Of a stretch of DNA of 6,962 nucleotides, positions 1 through 5,904 are shown piece after piece; the first letter of the stretch is position 1, and each line of letters starts with the position of its first letter. The notes beneath the pieces are model-generated. The model did not search any database and had not been told where the DNA came from. It saw nothing but the letters and a program-made list of their open reading frames with translations. Both the position numbers and the translations under genes were made by a program. This DNA comes from CALBPI01 sp039033695 (lineage in GTDB: Bacteria > Pseudomonadota > Gammaproteobacteria > Steroidobacterales > Woeseiaceae): contig JBCCCC010000158.1 of the NCBI GenBank assembly GCA_039033695.1, positions 1 through 6,962 on the forward strand. Direction: 5' to 3'.

Positions 1-1325
1 GCCGCTCGGCTTTGACTGGCAGCTGGCGAGCGTGCCGCAGGTCCGCGCTTGTCTCGCCCTGCCATGAGCGCAAAGACGGATCGTGCCTGCTCAGGTTGTC
101 CTTTCTTTTCGAAAGCGATGGCGAGCTTGTAGAGCGTCGGCATCAGCGACGCATTCGGTGGGCAATCGCGAAACACATTGAAGGCCGCGTCAAGCCGGCC
201 GGCACGCAAATACTTGAGTCCGGATCGAAAGCTCTCACGACGATTCGACTGTCGATCTGGCGTCAAGATGAAGCACACGGCAAAACCACAGAGCAGGGCA
301 AGGAGCGGTCGCGCGACGTCGATCTGCAACTGCCAGTTATGCGCTAACAACCATTGTCCGCACAACAGAACGATCATCAGCGTTGCGGCAACGCTCGCAA
401 TAACGCGCCGCGACTCGCGCCACATATGAGAGGTGAGTAGGAACATGCCGACAGCGATTAACAGCCAGCTGGCTGTCAGGCCCCAATTGGGTTTGTACAA
501 CACGTTGCCGCTGGCCAGCGCGGCATGGAACGTTGCGTAGGCCTGCAGGCGACTCATGTGCTGCGTGTTCACGCGAATTGAGGGCGCGTCAGCGATGCCC
601 ATGTTGCGTGTACCAATAAACACGTGTCGGTTGACCAGCCACTGCTGCGCCTGTTCTGCCGGCATCTCCAGAAGCTGACTGGCAGGCTTTAACGGTACGC
701 CGCGCACGTCCATCGATAGCACGTGCACACCGCCAGTCTGGTAGGAAATGCCGTTGCGCTCGCGCCATCCTGCATCTGGTAGCAGCGGCATGAGGGCCGC
801 GCTGGCGCGCATCCGATTGCCACTCAGGCGCCATGCCTGCAGGCCCCGATGTTGTTCCCGGATTGTCTCTGGCAGTTTGCTGTGTGCGATGCCACGAGCG
901 GCGGCCCGGGCGGCGTCGCGACTGGCCGCGCCGTCGCGATCCAGTGCGTCAGTCAGGTAAACACTGCCGTTGTATCTTATTGCCGTCACGAGCTCATCAC
1001 TTGCCTGCGGCACAGGATCGATGATCGTGACACTGGCAGCATGGTCCATCAGCTCCAGCAGTGCGCGATAATGCTCGCTCTCCGGCGGCCACTGTGCCTC
1101 ATCCAGTTCGATGACCGCAGGCAGCTGGATGTCGGCTACAAACGGGCTAGGCGTTGACAGTGTGCGCAGCGAGATATCGATACGTTCGAACCATTGGCTC
1201 GCGACACCGTAAGCAAGTGCTGCGGGAAGCAACACGAATACGCAGGCGGCGAGCTGGATCTGGCGACCCAGAGTAATTGATGGCAGGGACTTCATAAACG
1301 CGTGGAAGTTTAGGATTTTGCTCAT
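1..1325 (-). CDS. CHASE2-domain membrane sensor, probable serine/threonine protein kinase (C-terminus cut by left edge)
   Basis: The minus-strand frame from ATG 1325 stays open for 441 codons to the window edge, so the stop and the C-terminal part are missing. Visible order: a hydrophobic anchor (about residues 23-45), a CHASE2-like extracytoplasmic domain (about 46-275, with IELDEAQWP near 72-80 and HVFIGTRNMG at 234-243), three membrane segments (about 283-300, 306-325, 338-355), then a cytoplasmic TPR-like stretch (364-422, including CPPNASLMPTLYKLAIAFEKK). CHASE2 domains sense unknown extracellular signals and are fused to adenylate cyclase, histidine kinase or Ser/Thr kinase modules. The TPR-like block resembles the linker of the proteobacterial CHASE2 Ser/Thr kinases, so a kinase is my inference; no catalytic motif lies in the window. 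The start is uncertain: an in-frame stop lies seven codons upstream of ATG 1325, ATG 1295 (residue 11) is also possible, and neither has a clear ribosome binding site. It is divergent from radA. Confidence 0.8.
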   Translation of the reverse strand, partial: MSKILNFHAFMKSLPSITLGRQIQLAACVFVLLPAALAYGVASQWFERIDISLRTLSTPSPFVADIQLPAVIELDEAQWPPESEHYRALLELMDHAASVTIIDPVPQASDELVTAIRYNGSVYLTDALDRDGAASRDAARAAARGIAHSKLPETIREQHRGLQAWRLSGNRMRASAALMPLLPDAGWRERNGISYQTGGVHVLSMDVRGVPLKPASQLLEMPAEQAQQWLVNRHVFIGTRNMGIADAPSIRVNTQHMSRLQAYATFHAALASGNVLYKPNWGLTASWLLIAVGMFLLTSHMWRESRRVIASVAATLMIVLLCGQWLLAHNWQLQIDVARPLLALLCGFAVCFILTPDRQSNRRESFRSGLKYLRAGRLDAAFNVFRDCPPNASLMPTLYKLAIAFEKKGQPEQARSVFALMAGRDKRGPAARSPAASQSRA

Positions 1326-1424
1326 CAATTTAATGCGAAACAGTTACCACTTTGACGTATTCTGTTACATCGAAAGGGGGTCAAATGCCCCACAAGCCGG
1401 CACTTTGGTGGAACAGTTCACACT
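1326..1424. promoter_or_regulatory. Divergent intergenic region between the CHASE2 gene and radA
   Basis: These 99 bases must hold the 5' signals of two genes transcribed away from each other, unless promoters lie inside the genes. The left half is AT-richer than the flanking genes. It contains two near-identical heptamers, CAGTTAC at 1341-1347 and CTGTTAC at 1362-1368, whose starts are 21 bases apart. A short GGGG/CCCC inverted repeat (1377-1380 and 1388-1391) would lie in a radA leader. A GGTGGA at 1407-1412 is a weak candidate ribosome binding site for radA. I could not identify a convincing -35/-10 pair in either direction. Confidence 0.4.
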
Positions 1425-2795
1425 ATGGCGAAGACAAGCGTTAGATACAGCTGCCGCGATTGCGGTGCGATTGCATCGAAATGGCAGGGGCAGTGCGCCG
1501 ATTGCGGCGAGTGGAATACGCTCGAGGAGTTGTCGCCAACGATGGGCGTCGTCAAGCAATCGTCGGCAGGTGGTTATGCCGGGCAAAGAGCAGTCGCGTC
1601 GTTGACCGAGGTTGCGGCCGATGGCGCCGACAACCTCAAGCGTCATAGCTCGGGATTTGCAGAGTTCGATCGGGTGCTTGGCGGCGGTGTTGTCGGTGGC
1701 TCAGTGGTCCTGCTCGGTGGTGACCCCGGTGTCGGGAAATCGACACTGTTGCTGCAAGTGACAGCCAATCTGGCGCAAAGTGGCAGCGTGCTGTATGTCA
1801 CTGGCGAAGAAAGCGTGCAACAAGTGGCGGGCCGCGCACGGCGGCTGGGTGTTGCTGACCGCCCACTGACGTTGCTGGCGGAGACCGCCGTCGAGGCCAT
1901 TATTGCGACTGCGAGCAGCGCACGCTGCGATGTGCTGGTCGTGGACTCGATGCAGACGCTTGTTGCCGAGAGCCAGACCGGCGCGGCTGGCGCGGTGGCG
2001 CAGTTACGCGAGTGCGTTGGACTCTTGACGCGCTTTGCCAAGACCAGTGGCACGAGCGTGTTTATCGTTGGGCACGTGACCAAGGAAGGCGTCATTGCCG
2101 GGCCCCGCGTGGTCGAGCACATGGTCGACACGGTGTTGTACTTTGAGAGTGATCCGAGTAGTCGTTACAGTATTGTCAGGGCCGTCAAGAATCGCTTCGG
2201 TGCTGCCAGTGAGATGGGTATGTTCGCGATGCGCGAGGATGGCTTTCACGAGATTACCAACCCGTCCGCTATTTTCCTCTCACGCGATGCAAAGTCCGTC
2301 GCGGGTAGCCTGGTCACAGTGACCTGGGAAGGCAGCCGGTCGATGTTGGTTGAAGTTCAGGCTCTGGTTTCTGACGCGCACGGTGGGCACCCCCGGCGGC
2401 TGGCACAAGGCGTTGACCAGAATCGCTTGTCATTGCTGCTTGCGGTCTTGCAAAGGCATGGGGGTATCTCGCTCGCAGGCGAGGATGTGTTTGTCAATGT
2501 GGTGGGTGGCATCCGGATCGGCGAGACAGCCGCGGATCTGCCTGCGGTTTTGGCAACCGTGTCGAGTTTCCGTGATAGTGCGCTTGATCAGCGGCTGGTG
2601 AGCTTTGGCGAATTGGGGCTGGCTGGAGAAGTAAGACCTGTGCGCTACGGTGAAGAGCGTTTGCGCGAGGCGGCTAAACAGGGTTTTACGCGCGCCATCG
2701 TGCCGCGCGCCAACGCGCCGCGAAAGGCGATTCGGGGCCTTGACGTGGTTTCGGTGACCAACCTTGAATCTGCGCTGGAAGCCGCGTTCGGATAG
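1425..2795 (+). CDS. radA: DNA repair protein RadA (Sms)
   Basis: RadA is a cytoplasmic RecA-like ATPase that promotes branch migration of recombination intermediates during double-strand break repair and recombination. All family parts are present in 456 residues, close to the usual length. An N-terminal C4 zinc finger has Cys10, Cys13, Cys24 and Cys27 around KWQGQC. The ATPase core has Walker A GGDPGVGKST at 98-107, a Walker B-like LVVDS at 171-175, and the RadA-specific KNRFG motif at 255-259. A C-terminal Lon-protease-like domain carries NVVGGIRI (358-365), DLPAVLA (371-377) and GELGLAGEVRPV (395-406). The ATG start places the zinc finger at the expected distance from the N-terminus; a weak GGTGGA lies 12 bases upstream. 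The gene is monocistronic as seen: divergent from the CHASE2 gene and convergent with corB, with only 8 bases between the two stop codons. Nothing looks damaged. Confidence 0.97.
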   Translation: MAKTSVRYSCRDCGAIASKWQGQCADCGEWNTLEELSPTMGVVKQSSAGGYAGQRAVASLTEVAADGADNLKRHSSGFAEFDRVLGGGVVGGSVVLLGGDPGVGKSTLLLQVTANLAQSGSVLYVTGEESVQQVAGRARRLGVADRPLTLLAETAVEAIIATASSARCDVLVVDSMQTLVAESQTGAAGAVAQLRECVGLLTRFAKTSGTSVFIVGHVTKEGVIAGPRVVEHMVDTVLYFESDPSSRYSIVRAVKNRFGAASEMGMFAMREDGFHEITNPSAIFLSRDAKSVAGSLVTVTWEGSRSMLVEVQALVSDAHGGHPRRLAQGVDQNRLSLLLAVLQRHGGISLAGEDVFVNVVGGIRIGETAADLPAVLATVSSFRDSALDQRLVSFGELGLAGEVRPVRYGEERLREAAKQGFTRAIVPRANAPRKAIRGLDVVSVTNLESALEAAFG

Positions 2796-2807
2796 CGAGC
2801 CGGCTAT
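2792..2807. terminator. Short inverted repeat at the radA/corB convergence, possible weak bidirectional terminator
   Basis: ATAGC (2792-2796) and GCTAT (2803-2807) form a 5-bp stem around a 6-base loop, and the right arm runs into TTT on the plus strand. The stop codons of both genes (TAG of radA at 2793-2795, TAG of corB at 2804-2806 read on the minus strand) lie in the two arms. The stem is short and there is no long T-tract, so a terminator role is doubtful, but no better candidate exists between the genes. Confidence 0.25.
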
Positions 2808-4063
2808 TTGCTGAGTGGTTGTAGCTTCGCCTCGACGATCATATTGTCGTTGCTTGACAGCACTTCGATGGCGTAGTCGTCGATCTCCAGGTGCGTGCCC
2901 GCAGGCGGGATCGTTTCAAGTTGCTCTTGCACAAGGCCATTGAGGGTCTTTGCACCATCGGTTGGTAGCGACCAGTTAACCTGACGGTTCAGCTCTCGCA
3001 CGTTGACCGAACCATGCACGATGTAGCTGCCGTTGTCCGACTTGCGCACGGCTTCCGGGTTGTCGCCCGGGTCTGTTGTGAACTCGCCAACGATTTCTTC
3101 CAGGATATCCTCAAGTGTGACCATGCCCTGGATGTCACCATACTCATCAACGACCAATGCGAGCCTCGCCTTGCGTTTCTGAAACTGCACCAATTGCACA
3201 CTTAGCGGGGTGCCCTCTGGTACGAAGTAGGGTTCGCGGGCAACAGCGCGAATAAAGCGCTTGTCGACCTCGCCATGTTCGCTTTTTCGAACCAGGCTAC
3301 GCATATGCAAGATGCCGACGATTTGGTCGATATTGTCTTCATACACAGGTAGTCGTGTGTGTGCGCTCGACTCAATGGCGGCCAGGATAGCCGGCATATC
3401 ATCATCGAGGTCGATACCGACAATATCGTTATGCGGCACCATCACGTCGTCGACGGTGACCTTTTCCAGGTCCAGGATGCCAGTGAGCATGTTGCGGTAC
3501 TTCCGGGAGATGAGCGCACCCGCTTCGTTTACCACTGTGCGCAACTCCTCATGACTCAGCGCGTGGCCGTCGACGTCACTCGAGCGCACGCCGAACACAC
3601 GCAGTACGCCATTGGCGAGCAGGTTGGTCAGCCAGACAAATGGGTACAACACCTTTAGCGCGGGGTAGTAGAAATAGACAGCTGGCATCGCAACACGATC
3701 CGGGTAAAGCGCTGCCATTGTCTTCGGTGCAACCTCGGAAAAAATCAGCACCACCAATGTCAAGATGCCTGTGCCAATGGCCACGGCCGGGTCACCGCCA
3801 AGACGCTGTGCGATCAGTGTGACCAGAGCCGCGGCAGTGAAATTGACAGCGTTGTTGCCAAGCAATATGAGACCAATCAATCGGTCCGGTTTTGCCAGCA
3901 AAGATTCTGCGAGGCGGGCGGAGCGAACGCCCGAGCGCGCACGGTGGCGCAGACGGTACCGATTCAATCTCATGAGTGCCGTTTCTGTGCTCGAGAAGAA
4001 GGCTGAGCAGAGCAGCAAGCCGAAAACGATGAATAAGAGTACGCTAAGTGGAACGTCGTCCAA
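2804..4063 (-). CDS. corB: CorB/YfjD-type CNNM membrane transporter (HlyC/CorC family)
   Basis: This is an inner-membrane protein of the CNNM/CorB family, implicated in Mg2+ (and Co2+) movement. It has 419 residues, near E. coli YfjD/CorB in length. A DUF21 membrane domain (about 1-190) carries the conserved SSTETA (24-29), GNN (69-71) and SEVAPKT (109-115) motifs that belong to the ion-binding region of the family. Two CBS domains follow (about 205-260 and 270-327, with VDEYGDIQGMVTLEDILEEI at 305-324), which bind ATP-Mg in studied homologues. A CorC/HlyC C-terminal domain ends it (about 340-415). The start is TTG at 4063: no in-frame ATG comes before residue 31, inside the membrane domain, and a GAGGA ribosome binding site (complement of 4073-4077) lies 9 bases upstream of TTG. 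It follows ypjD by 69 bases on the same strand, the E. coli order, so co-transcription is likely. Confidence 0.93.
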   Translation of the reverse strand: MDDVPLSVLLFIVFGLLLCSAFFSSTETALMRLNRYRLRHRARSGVRSARLAESLLAKPDRLIGLILLGNNAVNFTAAALVTLIAQRLGGDPAVAIGTGILTLVVLIFSEVAPKTMAALYPDRVAMPAVYFYYPALKVLYPFVWLTNLLANGVLRVFGVRSSDVDGHALSHEELRTVVNEAGALISRKYRNMLTGILDLEKVTVDDVMVPHNDIVGIDLDDDMPAILAAIESSAHTRLPVYEDNIDQIVGILHMRSLVRKSEHGEVDKRFIRAVAREPYFVPEGTPLSVQLVQFQKRKARLALVVDEYGDIQGMVTLEDILEEIVGEFTTDPGDNPEAVRKSDNGSYIVHGSVNVRELNRQVNWSLPTDGAKTLNGLVQEQLETIPPAGTHLEIDDYAIEVLSSNDNMIVEAKLQPLSK

Positions 4064-4072
4064 CGACGGGAA

Positions 4073-4077
4073 TCCTC
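4073..4077 (-). promoter_or_regulatory. Ribosome binding site that fixes the TTG start of corB
   Basis: On the minus strand this reads GAGGA, separated by 9 bases from the TTG at 4063. It supports initiation at the non-ATG codon, which also gives the N-terminus expected of the family. Confidence 0.65.
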
Positions 4078-4132
4078 GGGCGGTAGTTAATTGAGTCTGG
4101 CTAGTTCAACAGCGCAGCATGCACTGTGTCAA

Positions 4133-4930
4133 TCAGCCCCATTGTCTGTTCAGCAGAACTTCCAGTACAAATTTGCTGCCAAAATACGCCAGTACCAACA
4201 CGGCGAAGCCTGCCAGATAAAGCTGCATCATACGTTTGCCACGCCAACCAACAGCGCGACGGCCAATGACCAATGCGCCAAAAATGACCAGCGCAATCAG
4301 GGACAAGATGGTCTTGTGGGTCAAATTCTGGCTGAGCAGATTCTCGACAAAGATGAACCCGCTGGTCACGGACAACAGCAGAAAGACAAATCCGGACGTT
4401 GTCAGCGTCGCCAGGAATTTCTCCGTCGCGAGCAGCGGCGGCAATAAGCTTGATAACCGTGTCACACGCGCTGCACGCAGCTGTCGATCCTGTACCAGCG
4501 ACACCACGGCGAGCAGCGCGCCAGCCGCCAAAAAACTATAAGCCACAAGTGACAAAACAGCGTGCAGTTTTATCTGCCAGCTGAGCGGTTCGGACGAGTG
4601 CGTTGTGAGGAACAGATCGATCAGTAACAGGGCGGCGCTAACAATAAACACCGTGCCTGCCAATGCGCGAAACCCGGGCTGCATGGCCGCAAACAGGCCG
4701 ATGGCCGCTAACAACCAAGAGATCACGCTGAGTACGTCGATGAGATCTAGGCCGTGTGCGGGATTGAGCAGCACCTGATTGGTTATGACACCACCATGTA
4801 GCGCGATTGCCACTACCAGAAGCCACAACAGGGCGTTGCGAGGCGCGTCGCGCTCTGCCGCATCGCTAAGGCGCGTCAGCAATGCAGCGCCAGCGCCGAG
4901 GTAGGTCACGAAAATTGTGAAGGCAAACAC
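4133..4930 (-). CDS. ypjD: YpjD, CcsA-like cytochrome c assembly family inner-membrane protein
   Basis: This 265-residue, very hydrophobic protein has about eight membrane segments (roughly 2-20, 34-53, 63-82, 88-110, 123-147, 178-198, 208-224, 236-258). It resembles E. coli YpjD, especially in the PPLLATEK region (164-171) and the C-terminal GWRGKRMMQLYLAG (228-241) followed by AYFGSKFV (248-255). The family is annotated as CcsA/CcmF-related cytochrome c assembly protein, but the role of YpjD is not established; I see no tryptophan-rich haem-handling WWD motif. Histidines at 45 and 123 sit in or at membrane segments, as in the family, and His205 lies just before the seventh. The start is GTG at 4930 with a GGAG ribosome binding site (complement of 4936-4939) five bases upstream. 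It leads a probable ypjD-corB operon and is divergent from the phosphodiesterase-like gene and ffh. Confidence 0.9.
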   Translation of the reverse strand: MFAFTIFVTYLGAGAALLTRLSDAAERDAPRNALLWLLVVAIALHGGVITNQVLLNPAHGLDLIDVLSVISWLLAAIGLFAAMQPGFRALAGTVFIVSAALLLIDLFLTTHSSEPLSWQIKLHAVLSLVAYSFLAAGALLAVVSLVQDRQLRAARVTRLSSLLPPLLATEKFLATLTTSGFVFLLLSVTSGFIFVENLLSQNLTHKTILSLIALVIFGALVIGRRAVGWRGKRMMQLYLAGFAVLVLAYFGSKFVLEVLLNRQWG

Positions 4931-5001
4931 AGAAACTCCGTCTCGACTGCCATAATTTGCAAGTCAGTTATTGATAATCGCACATGCTCTGCGGCTTGGT
5001 A

Positions 5002-5022
5002 AGTCTGACGAGTCATCTGACT
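5002..5022. promoter_or_regulatory. Imperfect 21-base palindrome, candidate operator
   Basis: Around the central base 5012, eight of ten symmetric base pairs match, with outer arms AGTC (5002-5005) and GACT (5019-5022). TCTGAC also occurs twice as a direct repeat (5004-5009 and 5016-5021), 12 bases apart. The size and symmetry suit binding of a dimeric regulator. No specific regulator can be named, and chance is possible. Confidence 0.3.
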
Positions 5023-5043
5023 ACACTTGTCGCACGGTCCGCA

Positions 5044-5067
5044 TGGCAGGTTGTTGTTGACCTGCCA
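5044..5067. repeat. Perfect 8-bp inverted repeat upstream of the phosphodiesterase-like gene
   Basis: TGGCAGGT (5044-5051) and ACCTGCCA (5060-5067) are exact reverse complements around the 8-base spacer TGTTGTTG. The repeat ends 20 bases before the start codon at 5088. It could be an operator in DNA or a hairpin in the mRNA leader. There is no T-tract after it, so it is not a typical intrinsic terminator. Confidence 0.5.
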
Positions 5068-5087
5068 CGACAGCGCGACGGTGAACT

Positions 5088-5855
5088 ATGCAAATACGAG
5101 TGTTGGGATGTAGCGGTGGAATTGGCGGGGGTGCGCGCACTTCGGCGATGCTCATCGACAACGATGTCCTGCTGGATGCAGGCACAGGCGTTGGAGATAT
5201 GTCACTGGCCGAGTTGCGCAAGATCAAGCACGTATTGCTAACCCACGCGCATCTGGATCACATCGCCGGTTTGCCGTTCCTGATTGACAGCGTATTCGAC
5301 GCCTGCATCGGTGATCCGATGGTCGTATACGGCCGTCGCGAGACACTGGCCACTATTCAAAAGCACATATTCAATTGGGAGATATGGCCCGACTTTGCGC
5401 AGTTACCCGACCTGCAGCACCCAGTGATTCGTTACCAACTGCTGGAGCCTGGCGAGATGGTAGAAATCGACGGCAGGCTGTTTCATGCGGTTGATGTGCG
5501 CCACACCGTGCCTGCTCAGGGGTATTGCATCAGCCATGAGGATGGCGTGTTTGCCGTTAGCGGTGACACAATGACCAACGCGACACTGTGGCCACTACTG
5601 AACTCATTGCCCGACCTCAAAGCGCTCGTGGTCGAAGTGAGTTTCCCTGATGAGCAAGCCGCGCTGGCACAGGCTGCGGGTCACTATTGTCCGCGCACGC
5701 TGGCTGCTGACCTCGTCAAGCTCGATCACCAGCCCGATATCTGGTTGACCGCGATGAAACCAGGTGAAGAGGATACGATTCTTGATCAAGTGCGCACCGC
5801 AATACCAACTCGGCCGGTGCGCATGCTGTCCACTGGCACGGCACTAACGATCTGA
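5088..5855 (+). CDS. Metallo-beta-lactamase-fold hydrolase, probable class II 3',5'-cyclic-nucleotide phosphodiesterase
   Basis: This 255-residue cytoplasmic protein resembles the proteobacterial proteins annotated as class II (CpdP/PDE1-like) 3',5'-cyclic-nucleotide phosphodiesterases, which hydrolyse cAMP or cGMP. Metal-site motifs of the metallo-beta-lactamase fold are visible: LDAGTG (29-34), THAHLDH (52-58) giving His53, His55, Asp57 and His58, His139 in RHTVPA, Asp160 in SGDT, and the family's VVEVSF (181-186) and GHYCP (198-202). The position where I expect the last metal-binding histidine (T-H-x-K-P-G in relatives as I remember them) reads TAMKPG at 221-226, so Ala222 replaces it. Substrate is therefore inferred, not shown. 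The ATG at 5088 starts the conserved beta-strand IRVLGCSG directly; the ribosome binding site is poor (GGTGA only three bases upstream). ffh begins 49 bases after its stop, on the same strand. Confidence 0.82.
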   Translation: MQIRVLGCSGGIGGGARTSAMLIDNDVLLDAGTGVGDMSLAELRKIKHVLLTHAHLDHIAGLPFLIDSVFDACIGDPMVVYGRRETLATIQKHIFNWEIWPDFAQLPDLQHPVIRYQLLEPGEMVEIDGRLFHAVDVRHTVPAQGYCISHEDGVFAVSGDTMTNATLWPLLNSLPDLKALVVEVSFPDEQAALAQAAGHYCPRTLAADLVKLDHQPDIWLTAMKPGEEDTILDQVRTAIPTRPVRMLSTGTALTI

Positions 5856-5867
5856 CGCACGTCGCGC

Positions 5868-5873
5868 TACAAT
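5868..5873 (+). promoter_or_regulatory. Candidate -10 element of an ffh promoter
   Basis: TACAAT matches the sigma-70 -10 consensus in five of six bases and lies 31 bases before the ffh ATG, a sensible distance. No good -35 hexamer is present 16-18 bases upstream and there is no TGn extension. The element sits within an inverted repeat, TGACGC (5853-5858) and GCGTCA (5876-5881). ffh may instead be read from the upstream gene's transcript. Confidence 0.3.
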
Positions 5874-5904
5874 TGGCGTCACAACAGCGTCGATTGAGCG
5901 AGCC

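Larger units (their letters stand above)
4931..5087. promoter_or_regulatory. Divergent intergenic region between ypjD and the phosphodiesterase-like gene
   Basis: This 157-base region should contain promoters in both directions. An AT-richer core (about 4951-4980) is the most promoter-like stretch, but I cannot assign good -35/-10 pairs. The right half holds an imperfect 21-base palindrome (5002-5022) and a perfect 8-bp inverted repeat (5044-5067), listed separately. The GGAG ribosome binding site of ypjD is at 4936-4939 on the minus strand. No protein-coding gene is credible here. Confidence 0.5.

Noticed and set aside
12..1157. Several short plus-strand frames in the left region (12-347, 178-429, 748-960, 849-1157)
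   Set aside because: All are opposite the continuous minus-strand CHASE2 frame, which has recognisable domains and membrane segments; the plus-strand translations do not.
1352..1357. TTGACG as a -35 element of a radA promoter
   Set aside because: The position 17 bases downstream is a run of G (1376-1380), with no -10-like hexamer at acceptable spacing.
1377..1391. GGGG/CCCC hairpin upstream of radA as a terminator or riboswitch
   Set aside because: The stem is only 4 bp with no T-tract or larger fold, so I cannot support a function.
1643..2131. A 162-codon open frame on the minus strand opposite radA
   Set aside because: It is the antisense shadow of the RadA ATPase core; the translation is Ser/Thr/Pro-rich with no domain.
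4064..4132. A terminator or promoter between ypjD and corB
   Set aside because: Apart from the corB ribosome binding site I see no strong stem with a T-tract and no convincing promoter in these 69 bases, which agrees with co-transcription.
4091..4447. A 118-codon plus-strand frame opposite the end of ypjD
   Set aside because: It is antisense to a clear YpjD homologue; the Gln-rich hydrophilic translation is the expected reverse of a membrane protein.
4984..5241. An 85-codon plus-strand frame across the ypjD/phosphodiesterase intergenic region
   Set aside because: It overlaps the start of the phosphodiesterase-like gene in another frame and shows no motif or ribosome binding site.
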